Source: Apodemus sylvaticus
Lineage: Eukaryota; Chordata; Mammalia; Rodentia; Muridae
DNA: 64,000 nt
Assembly: GCF_947179515.1 (NCBI RefSeq)
Contig: NC_067473.1
Location: 84,412,013-84,476,012 of the forward strand
Direction: 5' to 3'
Below the pieces are notes generated by a model that did not search any database, was not told where the DNA came from, and saw nothing but the letters and a program-made list of their open reading frames with translations. A program made the translations under genes and the position numbers. Positions 35,980-47,879 of this stretch are shown here, in pieces (the first letter of the stretch is position 1; each line of letters starts with the position of its first letter).

Positions 35980-37670
35980 TATTTAAGTCACGAAACATGG
36001 GTGGTTAGAGTACAGAAGGACACATCACCGTTGTTAGAGGCACTCTTTTGGAAAGAAACTGCTTACAGTTGGTAAAAACATAATTTTTATATTTAGTGTT
36101 GGCATTTAAGAGGATAGCCTCATCTTTTTTCTCAGTTTTAGGTAGGCACTGTAAAGTTGAACTGAGCCAAGGTCATATCTATATCTGGGCAGCCTTTTCT
36201 CTTTTTACTAAGAAGACTCATTAATGAGAAATAGCATCTCATATGCTTAGTATGTCTGGGGATTGTTAAAGAAACACTCATCATTTTCATCCCAGTTATA
36301 CTTTCCTGTGTGGTGTTGAAGACCAGATAGATGGCTCAAATTAACCATTTTCTTTTTAATGTCAAGCCAGTCAAACATCTCTGGTCCTTATGTGTATCTT
36401 GGGCTTGGGAGGGAACTCTGGTTCCTCTTGTCTTTCTTTTGCCAGCTAGTCAACCTATGAAATGATATGTTCAAGGCCTTGTTTGACCATTGTTTCATTT
36501 GGAAATGTGGAGAAAACATTTTGTCTTTGCTGACCCTCCTCTTTGTAGACACTCTAAGAATCCACAAAGTGGTGTTTCCATGTCCTCCCTGAGCAAAAGA
36601 ACATGTGAGCCACCACAGACGTTTGAATGACCCTACACAGCCCACTGGAACTAAGGTGACCTTGGAATGTAAGGGGGAAAGGATTCTTTCTTTTATCACT
36701 TTGACTACATCAGTGTAAGACACCAAGTGTGGGTATTGAACACTGGTTAGTTACAGCCGTCTGCTATTTTTTATTACTGTGCAATATTTAGATAAAACTT
36801 GACCTGAAATCAAGTATTTTAAGTCTTGATTAGACATGCATTACATCTGTACCCTATATCTCTTATCTTTTACATACCCTAAATAACTTATTTAGACACA
36901 TATAACTTATATAAACTTTCTAGCTTTTTCCATTTTGAAAAATAATCTATCTTAATCTTTAGATGCAATTTTTTACTAAGAATATTTTTATTTTCATATT
37001 TTAATTTCTTACTGTTTTTTAAAATACTATGAGACATAGTAACAACAAAAAATAAATTCACCATATGTTGTGAGAATTTAGAGGGTGAATTAATCAGTGT
37101 GGATCCCCTCTTCAAAGGCTCCAATAACAAACCTAAGTTCATCCTGGGGGAACCAATGAATGTGTAAGAATTATTTACAGAGTACAGGTATGGAGATATT
37201 TACAAGAGCACCCTGAGATCAACCATACTAAAAAGTCTTTACCTAATACTGATGATGGTTTTCCCACAACTGCATAGGTGGAGTCTCCCTTCCTTAGCCC
37301 CAAGACCACTGAGCCACATGCAATGAAGACATAATTGCATATTAGCTAGGAGGAATGGTTGAGTACTCAGATAGGGGTACAAAGACCCTATCCTTCTGTA
37401 AAGGAACACTTACAATTAGTAAGTTCTGATGTGTTTGTTTTTTACAAGCAGGTGCTGCTGAGCTCATACAGAAGGTAGTTGCTCAGCTTGGAAGACAAGC
37501 ACTGGGTAAAACCTCTTTAACAAAGCAAAGTTGAAAAAATATGTAGTTGAACAAACTACATATAAAGAATAGTGCAATGTTCTGCCTAGTTTTGTAATAA
37601 CTTGATGCATGCTAGACTCACATGGAAGAAAACAGTCTCAATTGAGAATAGCCTCCATAAGATCTGGCTT
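35980..37670. other. Single-copy sequence
   Basis: The minus open frame 36388-36726 has no exon signals. No repeat recognised. Confidence 0.45.
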
Positions 37671-37671
37671 T

Positions 37672-37982
37672 AAGATATTTTTTCAGTTAGTAATTGGATG
37701 GGAGGGACATTGTGGATGGTGCTACCCTGGGTTGGCGGTGCTAGGTTCTATAACAAATCAGAGTAAGCAAGTCACGGTGAACCAGCAAGTAAGCAGCAGC
37801 ATTGTTCCATGGGCTCTGTATGGCTCCTGCTTCTAGGTCCCTGCCCTCTTGGAGTTCCTGTCCTGCCTTTTTTAAATAATGAATTCAGTGTGCAACTGTG
37901 AGTCCTCCCCCACCTGCCCCCACACACATTTGCTTTTTGGTCATGATGTTTCATTGCAGCAATAGAAACCACAACTAAGACA
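37672..37982 (-). repeat. RMER-like rodent repeat, reversed
   Basis: The minus strand starts tgtcttagttgtggtttcta and contains ggcaggacaggaactccaag and gaacctagcaccgccaaccc, the layout of a very common murid repeat. Its head resembles the head of the 35591 and 61904 copies; the interior differs. Confidence 0.65.
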
Positions 37983-38101
37983 TATTGCAAATTAGGATTA
38001 CCTGTGCCTTATAAAAAACGTTTACATTTTAGGAAGCGTTTTGACAGCTTATTAAAATAATCTTGACATCAAGGGATACCCTCTGCAAATAACAAAAGGC
38101 A

Positions 38102-38172
<71 letters not shown>
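38102..38172 (+). repeat. (CA)n(GA)n microsatellite
   Basis: Pure ca run followed by a ga run with one aaag break. Confidence 0.96.
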
Positions 38173-38174
38173 CA

Positions 38175-39450
38175 CCAAAAATCCTTACATGTTTATCTTG
38201 TAACTATAGTCTTAGATTAGAGAGGACATACATTTCCTCCATTTTAACTAGGATAGATTAATGTAAAGCCTGTGCCTTGAAAATCCATTTTCTTTCTCTC
38301 TAGTCCTACCTTGAAATCTATCAAGGGTTTCTGGTGGGATCCAAAAAAGCATTCCTGACTCTAATTCTCAAAGGCTAAGTGGACTAACTTTAAGTTGTTG
38401 TTGTTATTTTATAGTTTCATAGTCAACAAAAGTGACCTACCCTGGCTGTGTTTTGGTTTTGAATGCATGTACATAGGTAAATAGAAGCACTAGATGCCCA
38501 GAAAAACATTCTCAAATCTATATCTACAGCCTCCCCTAGACATCAGCTACAGAAGCCCAGGCAGAACTATAAAACTGGAGTCAATGGTTGAAGACTTCTA
38601 GGCAGAACATCTTCTCTGTTCTCTTCATAGCTGAGCAACTCATTAGCTGCCTTTACCGTTCACATCCTTGTGTCATGAGATAAGTAATAAATAATTTATC
38701 CCTTAGCTGTCCTTAAGGACACAATGACTTGACTCTTGAGCTGTGTTGTCTTTCTCCTTTTCCTTGTCACTGAGTCAGGGGCCAGTGTGACCCAGGCAGG
38801 GGTTTGGGAGGACATTGAGATAAACATGGTTAAATCTGAAATGGGAGTTGCAAGTCCTTTTTCCTAGGCCAGCTTCTCAGTGAGCTTAACCAGCACAGGA
38901 TACTGTACCAATATGGCATATATATAAAAGGCATTTCCTGCTCTGTGAAACTGAACTTATTGCCTTATATTGGACATAAAATTTGCTGTTGGGTTTTACC
39001 ACAATTTGGTTGGACCAAATGTACCTGTACGCTTTACCAACCTGCATAGAGTTGTACAAATGACTCATGTCTGCTGGGTCACTCTTCAGGAACAGGGATT
39101 GACAAGCCTCAGAAGGTGATGCCTTAAGCTGTTGTTTTCTCCTTAACTCATCTCTCCTACTGTAACTGAGAGGCAAAAGCAAAAGTAAGGGTAAGGTACC
39201 CACAGTGCCATTTAGCTCAAATGAAATCAGCTAGGTATGAAGCAATGCAGTTTTGGCGTATGGGAAGGGAGAATATTCTATATCAGAAGAAAATGGACCT
39301 AGAGATGCCAGGCAGAGAGAGCAGGCACTAAGGCACAACAGAGCTTACATCTTCATTATCCTTTCTCCTCTGTCTCCAGGCAGGCCAATCCAGTGATGGC
39401 TGAAGCAAGTGCCCACCGAGAGCAGCCTGTCTAGCAACTAGAAATTTATC
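38175..39450. other. Single-copy sequence
   Basis: No confident repeat. The minus open frame 38886-39203 is not recognised and has no exon signals. Confidence 0.4.
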
Positions 39451-39454
39451 CCTT

Positions 39455-39995
39455 GAGTTTCTGTTGGGTTCCGAGCTTTACTGATATTCGACCTGAGACC
39501 ACCAAATGAAGTGGAAATTTTTGCACAATTGGTTATGTCATATGATGTTTTCCTGGAAGCTGTCTTTTGAGGATGTTTTGCTGAGGGAGACACTTGAGAG
39601 GACGCATGATGCTTGGAAAGACTACAAGTAGAACCCAAAAGACAGTGAACAAGGCTCTTGCATTGGTTCACCTTTCATTGTTTCTCTGGTCTTCATTGAT
39701 GATACTCTTATATTGGTTCTCTTCTCGATGCTTTGCTGGTCTTTGCTGATCTTCACTTGTTGTGACTTTGTAGAGAATAACACACCAAAGAACTTCTTGT
39801 GGCACTTTGGCTGCTTTTTGCTGCATCTACAGACTTGTACCAATTTGATGGAGGTTGGAGATTTCTTCTGGATGAAGGCATTGCTATTGATTCGGTGTTT
39901 GGTGGCTGGACTGGACTGTCACTACTGACTCGTGTTTGGAATTGTTCCACAGGGCTACTTCTAGATAGGTTCACAAGCCAAGTGTCCTATTAACC
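39455..39995 (+). repeat. Probable murine mid-repetitive sequence (LTR-like?)
   Basis: The string of motifs tgttgggttccgagcttta, ctggaagctgtcttttgagg, acacaccaaagaacttcttg, gtgtttggtggctggactgg and aagtgtcctattaa resembles a repeated murine sequence I have seen but cannot name. Open frames on both strands have no coding support. Confidence 0.35.
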
Positions 39996-40651
39996 ATCTC
40001 TCTCCCCTACCTTTCACTGATGGCCTAGAAGGAAGATTGAAACATTTAAGAATCCAAAATAAAACAGGCTTTGAGAAACCTAAGTCCATAAGCACAGATT
40101 TCAGTGATAGGTCCTTTTGTAGGAAGCCGGTGCTGGAGGCATGTGGGTGGGAACACTCATAGATGTCCTCTAGAAACCAGCAAATATAACATATGAAACA
40201 ATGTGTTACAACTAAAACAAAGCAAAACAAAATGTGAAAAGTAAAATAAATCACCTCGAAGATCTGATGCTATCTCCCTAGTCTAATATGAAAAGACATG
40301 CAGTGATCTCCAGAGGACTCAGTGAGATCAGAAAGTTTTATGGGTTATGTCATGTGGTTACATTAACCGGGATGGCAGTGAAGTCAGTAGTATTTGCTCT
40401 GTTTATGATATAATTAACAGGATGTTCATCAAATCACATAGTTGCTTCCATCCTAATGAGGTCACCAGCAAAGAAGGTGATAAACCATATGGTTGGTTTC
40501 TGATTATGGGGAGCCCATTTCCCTTCAAGTCTCAAGTCCATGTGGGATCCATACAGCTCATTGCTAAGGACAGTTATATCCTATCCTTTAAAAAAAGACA
40601 CGTTAATTAGGTTAACAGGAATAAAGAAAGAGACAGTAGCCACCCCTCAAC

Positions 40652-40727
40652 AAAAAACAAAAACAAACAAACAAACCAACCACCCCCCAAATAACAACAA
40701 CAACAACAACAACAGCAACAACAAAAC
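40652..40727 (+). repeat. (CAAA)n/(CAA)n A-rich repeat
   Basis: aaacaaacaaacaaacc, a C run, then aacaac triplets. Confidence 0.9.
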
Positions 40728-41633
40728 AGAGGAAAAAATTCCATGGTCACGGCTCCAGGTACCAGCATCTATGTGTAGCTAGAGTGAATTTGAGGCTCTC
40801 AGATGGCGTCTAGAGAGATGGAGTGAGGTTTAACCATCATCTAATTTTAATTCAAAACAACAGTGAGTCTGTCTCTGAGGGTGGCTAAAGGGACAAGAGA
40901 AGGATAGGGAAAACTAAAGCTTTGGAAAAAGCAAAGGTTTGTCTATAACTTCCCCAGCCTGCTTAAGATGTCCCTCTTCTGGGGTCTGGATTGGGTTTCA
41001 TCATAAGCAGAGTGAGGTAACTTCACTGTGGAGCCAGGACCTAGGTTAATGGTGCATTTTAGTATCTGTTCACAGGTCTGTTAGTCATCAACAGTTTAAC
41101 TTGCTTCCTAGGACACGTAGACATTAGGGTTGGAAGGACAGGTGTCCGGTCTCATGGAGGAAGTGTGCTGCGGGTGGCTTCAACAGTCAGACTTTCCTGT
41201 TGTTTCAGGGTTGGGCCTGCTTTATTGTACTCATCATTATGAGTGAGACCTCAGGAAAAATATCCCAAGAGATATCTAGGAGTCATGCTCAGATGAGTTG
41301 CTTTTTCAAGTTTTGTTTTTCCTGCCAGTTACAAAAGTAAAAGGCAGAAAAAAACATCTGAGCCAGACATGTAGCAGCAAAGAAACTCTTGAACACAGAA
41401 GACAGAATAAGCCAAAGGAAGGATTTTATTAGGAAATATATACATACAATAAACTCACAGAGAGAAGAGGAAAGGACCCTCCACAAGGCAGAGGGAAACC
41501 CAGGAATTCCAAGCCTTTAAAAGTTTTTAAAGCACTTTGTAAGACACCAATATTTTAAAAATTAGTTAAGATTTATTGTTACATTTTTTTCTATTTTTTT
41601 ATGAAGGCATCAATGCTATCTAGATAAAACAGG

Positions 41634-41755
41634 GGGGCTGAAAAGATGGCTCAGGGGTAAAGCTGTTTAATTCCAAGCCTTGTGATCTAGGATTGATCTC
41701 AAGGCCTCACATGATGGAACCAGCTCCTGTTGTGTTCTGCTTTCCATATGCACAT

Positions 41756-41789
<34 letters not shown>

Positions 41790-41790
41790 A
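41634..41790 (+). repeat. tRNA-derived SINE with (CA)n tail
   Basis: ggggctgaaaagatggctca is the tRNA-like head and ccttgtgatctaggattgat the B-box region. (CA)n 41756-41787 forms the tail region. Confidence 0.75.
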
Positions 41791-42318
41791 ATATTTTAAA
41801 ACTCCAACATAAAACTCTCTTCCCAACAACCTTCTTCTAACACTTGTATCACATAGTGGTGAGTCATTGTTTTTTTTTTTTAAAGTCTACACATATCTGC
41901 ACTTACTAATTACATGCATTTCTCATTTTTTTCCTGTTTATGTATAATCCCTTTCTTTTGGGGGGATTATTTTGTAGTCAATACTTGTAATGGTCAGTAC
42001 TTATTCATAGCCTTCCCTGCTTTCACTACCAAGTATTACCTAACTGCTTTCATTGTTTGTACTTCTAACATCTAATTCCCTTGCCCAGGGCTCCACAGAC
42101 ACCAGCCAGAGCACCCTTCAGTCTGCTGTTCCTTCTAAACTCTCGAAGGTTGCATCTCCTCCTACAGACTCTACCACATAAGCCCCTCTGCCTTGGTTCC
42201 TCTGTTTTTTGTTTGTTTGTTTTGTTTTGTTTTAACCTAGCTCCCATCAGCTTCTACTGTTCGGAAGTGTCTGTAAAGTTCAACCTGTACCCCTATGGTG
42301 TGAGATGCAACCTTTAAA

Positions 42319-42520
42319 AGACAGTAATGACATATGCCTTTAATCCCAGCACTCATGAGCCAGGCAGATCTCTGTGAGTTTGAAGTTAGCCTCATCTACA
42401 GAGCTAGTTCAGAAAAGCCAGGGCTATACAAAGAAACCCTGTCTTTAAACACAAAAAGCAAAAACCAAAAAACCAAACAAACAACGAACAAACTAAGCAA
42501 TCAACCAACCAACCAAAAAT
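42319..42520 (+). repeat. B1 SINE with A-rich tail
   Basis: tgacatatgcctttaatccc, agcactcatgagccaggcag, ctctgtgagtttgaagttag, aaagaaaccctgtctttaaa, then a (CAAA)-rich tail. Confidence 0.9.
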
Positions 42521-42524
42521 AGTT

Positions 42525-44325
42525 CTCCTTAGCATTTATTGTTTTAAAAGTGAATTCATTCGTATTTTCTGCCCTTTCACCCTAATAAGTTCTGTTTACA
42601 ATCACACTCTTGCCAGATAACTAAATAGTATAAAAGAAACTCTCAGATTACTGGTGACTATTTACACTAGAGAGCCTACACTGCTGTGCTGTGGCTCTTC
42701 TCCAGTGACAGTCTTCATGTCTTGTCCCACAGTCACCTCTTCCTAACTGAGAAACTCAAGATCATTAAGTAGGAACAAGTCACCTTTAGTCTTCTTGGCT
42801 TCCTTCACATGCTGCTCTCCTGGCAGCAGTGGCCAAAGCAAAGCAGAGACAACTTAAAGGGAACATGGTCAGGAGGAAAGAGAGGCAGTTCTTTCATATG
42901 GGTATTTGGTCTCAAGCACTTTCTCTAGGGAGAAGCCTGGTATCTATTGCACTCTGAGCTCATCCTTTCCAATGGGAGTAAGTAAGTTTCTCTCAGCCTA
43001 AACACAAGCTCCTAGGCCACTAGGCCTCTGGCACTGTACCTTGTTACCTGTCTTCTCACAGACACATGATCTCCTGAGAGCTTTGTGTTTCTGTATAGCC
43101 TTTCCTAGGATTTCTCAAAACTTTCTTATAATCTTTGTTCATTCATTTCATTTGTCTTTCCTTCTCTTTTACCTCTGCCTCCAAGTCCAACTCATTTCAG
43201 TTTATTTCACAGCCTGGGCCCTGGACTTCTGCCCCAGGGATTAGATTCTGGCTTCATTGTTAGCAGTGTGGGTTCTACAAGCTCTAAAGGCTTGTTTTGA
43301 AGCAGTGAGGTTGCTTGGAGAAGCAGTTTTACCACACAAGTAAAACATGCCGACTATTGTGGGGCAGAGGATAAGCCCACACTAATTTTATTAACACCTC
43401 AGTCAAAACATTCAAGCCCTCCCACCGTCTGATCTCTAGTTGCTCTTTCTTTTCTCCTTATCAATGTTAGTATTCTCTGAGTCACGCTCAAGTCCCAATC
43501 ATCTTAACTCCTCCATTTAGCAAAATCCGCTGAGAGTTCTATTTAGTCTGCCCATGTAACTGGTCCCAGTATGATCAGTCTTTCTTCCTCTGTTCACTGT
43601 ACCTCCAGGGCCTACATTCCTTCACCAGACTAAACAGCTCACTCACACCACTACTCAAAGCAGCTCACAATGACCTTTTACTTAAAGCTCAGCGTTTTTA
43701 ATGAGAACCCCCAGTTGACCAGTTTACCTCTAGTTCAGTTTTCTTTTACCTCTTCAAAAAAAAGCATAGTTATCCCTAATTCAAATTTGCTCTGAACTTT
43801 TCTACCCAAATACTTCCTCATGGTATACCTTTAGCTGGGATCACTCTTCTATTCTACTTCCTCTCTCCAGTTCTATTCCCTCTGAGCAAATTTCTGCTAA
43901 CACTTCACTCACAGCTCAATCTGAAGAAACCTCTTTAGCCTCTGAACGCATTTAGCCCATTGCAAGGATACTTGCACTTTTCCACAGTGTTTTATAATTA
44001 TTTGGCTCTACATATTTTGGTAGGAGTGACAAGAACTCTATCTTTTCTGGAGCGTTTTCTCAGTAAGTGCCAAGTAAATTGTGAATAATCAAGTTTAGAT
44101 ATTCTAAAGCATAACTCCTTTTGTTGGATTTAAATGATCAAGCTGTGGAGATATCTGCATTTTAGCATTTTCTCCCAACAATCACTTAAGATAAACTGAA
44201 AAATAAAGCCTCAGGACAACCAGTAATTGAGAAGAAATAAGCAAACTGAGCTGCACGTTGTAGTTCAGTGACAGAGATGAATAAGTAAGATCCTCTATGA
44301 AACCTCTGGGCCCTCTCAAGCTCAC
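42525..44325. other. Single-copy sequence, repeat-poor
   Basis: 1.8 kb with no recognised repeat or exon. Confidence 0.45.
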
Positions 44326-44392
44326 TGCTGAGCTCCTCCCCCTCCCCCCATCCTCCCCTGCCTAGCCCCCGCCCCCTGCCTGTTTGTTTCTC
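44326..44392 (+). repeat. C/T-rich low-complexity patch
   Basis: ctcctccccctccccccatc and agcccccgccccctgcc, including GC-box-like strings but no CpG island around them. Confidence 0.7.
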
Positions 44393-44954
44393 CACATTTC
44401 ACATGGCTTGCAAATGTCTTTCTTTTTTCAAACTTTTTCAGTTTCCAACTATTTGGTAATATCTGTGTTTGCCCTTGTGCTATCAAGATCAACAAGTGTT
44501 CCAACAATGATGTGGCTACATTTGCTTTAATTTCAACATCAATTAAAAACAACCAAGGAGCCAGGAACATTTCTTGGCTACATGAGTTTGTTTTCAAATA
44601 TCATTTTAGAATCAGATGGATTTTTTTTTATGATGTTGTATATATTAAAATAAGTTATTTTATTGGAGGTTTGGTAAAGAAGTTTTTTTTTTCAGGGAGA
44701 GTTATCCCTTAACATACATCTTAAAATTAGTCTTTGAACAATGCATAAGAAGAAATACCTTCTATGATATACTTACATGGTGTTTATAAATGAATAAATC
44801 TGACATGAGATATAAAAAGTAGACCAAAGTTGACATTTTAGGGTATAAATAATTGGAGTAATTTAGAAGTTTGCTGCACAAGGCTGTTTCAAAAACTAGT
44901 TCTCTAGTAGTTTCTATTGGACCACGAATGGGTTTTGGAACAATTACAGGACAA

Positions 44955-44987
44955 TATCATAATCATCATCACCATCATCACTATTAT
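44955..44987 (+). repeat. (CAT)n short microsatellite
   Basis: catcat/atc triplets with interruptions. Confidence 0.8.
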
Positions 44988-45197
44988 TTACAAAATGTCA
45001 AAAAAGATGGAGGAAAGAACTATAATGATGGTATTAAAAGGAAACTAGAATGTACTGAATACGTATGCTGTGCTCATTGTAATAGATATACAAATGAAGC
45101 TAGAGCACTCATCTAGCGTGCCTGACATGAACTCAGTATTGAAATGCCAATTTCCATACCTTTCAACCATTACATAGCCTTTTTAAAATAGTAAATT

Positions 45198-45283
45198 GCT
45201 AAACTTACCTCCATATACCTCCACATCCATCCACCCAATCATCCACCCATCTATCCATCTATCATTCATCTACCTACTACACA
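45198..45283 (+). repeat. (ATCC)n imperfect microsatellite
   Basis: catccatccacccaatcatc and tctatccatctatcattcat. Confidence 0.88.
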
Positions 45284-45451
45284 GTATCAAACAACTATAA
45301 GAAATAATGGAACCTTTCTTCTCATTTGAACTTTATATTTAGATGATTATAAGTAAGAACTGTATAATCTTTTAGTGACTATCTCAATATGAAGATATCC
45401 AAAGGACCTCAGTAGACATCTGCTACTGTGAGTTAACACTGTGCTCTCTGA

Positions 45452-45660
45452 TGTGTGTGTGTGTGTGTGTGTCTGTCTGTCTGTGTGCTCATGTTCAAGG
45501 ATGGGTATGTCCATGGTGCCCTTGGAATACAAAAGTGGGATTCTCATGAAGCTGGACTTAAAGGCCATTGTGAGCTTCCTGATAAGGGTGCTGGGAATAA
45601 GTCTTAGCACCTCTGCAATAGCAGTAAGTATTCTTAATGGAGAACTATCTCTAAAGCCCC
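45452..45660 (-). repeat. (GT)n/(CTGT)n plus B3-type SINE
   Basis: (GT)n 45452-45487 is followed by reversed B3-like sequence: ggtgcccttggaatacaaaa, aaaggccattgtgagc, gggtgctgggaataagtctt, ending actatctctaaagcccc. Confidence 0.75.
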
Positions 45661-45946
45661 ACTTTTATTTACTTTCATTTATAAAAATATTATTTCCCTT
45701 TTAAACACTACTCTCCACAAGTAGTCAGTGGCCTGTGAATTGTTTTATGTAAATAAACTTCAGATTCTAAAGTCCCCAAGAGGAGACCAGGGAGAAGAGG
45801 AGGAAGAGACAGCTGTTGGCAGAGGCCAGCCGTGGAGACTTGCACATGCAGGGATACTGTCCACACTCCATGTAGCCCCTCCCTTGCTAGTCTCACACTG
45901 CCATTGCAGGAAGTAGGACTCAAAACAGAAGGACTCAAACTTCTTC

Positions 45947-46560
45947 AATTGGGCCATCCTTCTTGTTTAGCTTCTTTGTGTCTGTGGAATGTAACATGAC
46001 ACCTGCATTTTATGGCTAATATCCACTTGTAAATGAGTATGTGCCATGCATGTCCTTTTGGGACTGGCTTACCTCACTCAGGATGCTATTCTGAAATTCT
46101 ATCCGTTTGCCTACAAAATTCATGATATCTTTGTTTTTCATAGTTGAATAGTATTCCATTGTGTAGCTACACTGTATTTTCTGTATCCATTCTTCAGTTG
46201 AGGGACATCTAGGTTGTTTCCAGTTTCTGGCTATAATGAGTAAAGCTACTATGAACATAGTTAAACAAGTATCCCTGTGGGATATTGGAGCATCTTCTGG
46301 GTATGCCCAGGAGGGTTATAGCTTGGTCTTCAGGTAGAACCATTCCCAGTTTTTTGAGAAACTGCCAAATTGATTTCCAAAGTGGCTGCAAAAGTTTACA
46401 CTCCCACCAACAATGAAGAGGTGTTTCCCTTGTTCCACATCCTCACCAGCATGTGCTGTGTCTTGAGTTTTTGATCTTAGCCATTCTTATGGGTATAAGA
46501 TTGAATCTCAGAGATGTTTTGATTTGCATCTCCCTGATGACTAATGACTTTGAACACTAA
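45947..46560 (-). mobile_element. L1 ORF2 C-terminal fragment
   Basis: Minus-strand translation gives L1 ORF2 tail motifs such as STEEWIQK, TMEYYSTMKN and ILSEVSQSQKD, broken by stops and frameshifts. It is an old murine (Lx-like) copy. Left of 45947 no clear 3' UTR follows, so it is a fragment. Confidence 0.88.
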
Positions 46561-46650
46561 AGACTGTCAGCAAATCATGGAGTGGGGGATAAAGTAGCAC
46601 AGCAATACAGAGAGTGAGAATGAGAGTGAGTGACATAGCACACAAAAGCA

Positions 46651-46654
46651 TGCA

Positions 46655-46739
<85 letters not shown>
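46651..46739 (+). repeat. (CA)n(GA)n microsatellite
   Basis: ca run to about 46672, then a pure ga run. Confidence 0.96.
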
Positions 46740-46742
<3 letters not shown>

Positions 46743-46789
46743 TGCCCATGCATGTGAGAGAGAACACAACTGTGGCAAGACCAGGCCGG

Positions 46790-47640
46790 GTTCTTTGCCT
46801 TTCTTTTTCCTTTTTATTAATTCAGTCTTCTCTCATGTATTACATCCAGGAGTGCAGTTTCTTCTCCCTTACCTATCTCCAGTTTCTCTTCCCCATCTCC
46901 TCTTTTCCTCAGACCTGTCCCTCTATTCACCTCCCCTCAGAAAATAGGAAGTCTTATAGGGAGATCAACCAAATACAACATAACAAGCTACACCATAAGA
47001 TCAGGCACATATTCTCACATCAAGGCTGGATAAGCCAACCCAGTGATAGGAAATTGTCCCACAAGGCAGGCAAAAGAGCCAGAAACAGCTATTATTCCCA
47101 CTGTTAGGAACCCTATAAGAACACTGAGCTACACAGCCATATCATATATGCAGAGGACCTAGATCAGTCCCATACTCTGTGAGCCCACTTGTGTCCTGGT
47201 CAGTTGGTTCTTGTTCTTGTGATATCCTCTTGTTTTTCCAGTCACTTTCTCCATCCCCCACAGGACTCTCCAAGCTCCACCTAATATTTGGCTGTGGGAC
47301 TGTGCATCTGTTCCTATCAGTTGATAGATAAAGTCTCTCTGATGGTGATTATACTAGGCTCTGGTCCCAGCACATGCTGCAGGCATGACAAACTGTAGGT
47401 CAGGTTTTATGGCTGGGTTGGTGTCCAATCCCCTCCACTCAAGACCTTGCCCAGTTGCAAAGTATGGCAACTATTGAGGCTCTATGTCCCCCATTATTAG
47501 TTGTGTCACTGGCTTCGTCACTACTGTCACTCTCACAGATTCCATGGAGATCCCATTGCACTAGTTTCTACCCTACTCTCAAAATGCCCCCCAATTCTAG
47601 TTGTCTCTCCCAGTAATCTTTCCCTCCACAACCCCCCCCC
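46790..47640 (-). mobile_element. Lx-type L1 3' UTR
   Basis: The sequence follows the reversed Lx 3' UTR from a T-rich tail end (tttttattaattcagtc) through gtcccacaaggcaggcaaaa, catatatgcagaggacctag and ggctgtgggactgtgcatct. Non-coding. Confidence 0.75.
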
Positions 47641-47644
47641 AGCA

Positions 47645-47875
47645 ACCTGATTCCTCTTATGACCATCCCCACCCATCCCAGTCTACCTGTAAAACCAAAG
47701 AATGTTCCATCCTACCATAAGAACATTTGCTCAACTGTGTTCATAGTAGTTTTATTCATAATGCCCAGAACCTGGAAACAACCCAGAAGTCCCTCAATTG
47801 AAGAATGGATAGAAAAAAACATGTGGCACATTTACACAATGGAGTATTAGTTGGCTGTCAAAAACAAGAAGTAAG
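47645..47875 (+). mobile_element. L1 ORF2 C-terminal segment, inverted
   Basis: Plus-strand translation gives NICSTVFIVVLFI, WKQPRSPSIEEWI and HIYTMEY, the last part of L1 ORF2, opposite in orientation to the adjoining 3' UTR (46790-47640). ORF2 tail and 3' UTR are normally contiguous, so this looks like a 5' inversion made during insertion. Confidence 0.8.
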
Positions 47876-47879
47876 TAAC

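Noticed and set aside
36388..36726. 112-residue minus-strand open frame upstream of the internal promoter
   Set aside because: Tested as a possible exon of the long FAM13A isoform; the sequence is not recognised and no plausible acceptor/donor pair was seen.
38886..39203. 105-residue minus-strand open frame with a leucine-rich start
   Set aside because: Looks like a signal peptide by chance; no homology, no exon signals.
44326..44392. GC-box-like C-rich patch as a possible promoter
   Set aside because: Almost no CpG, no TATA or CCAAT box and no exon next to it.
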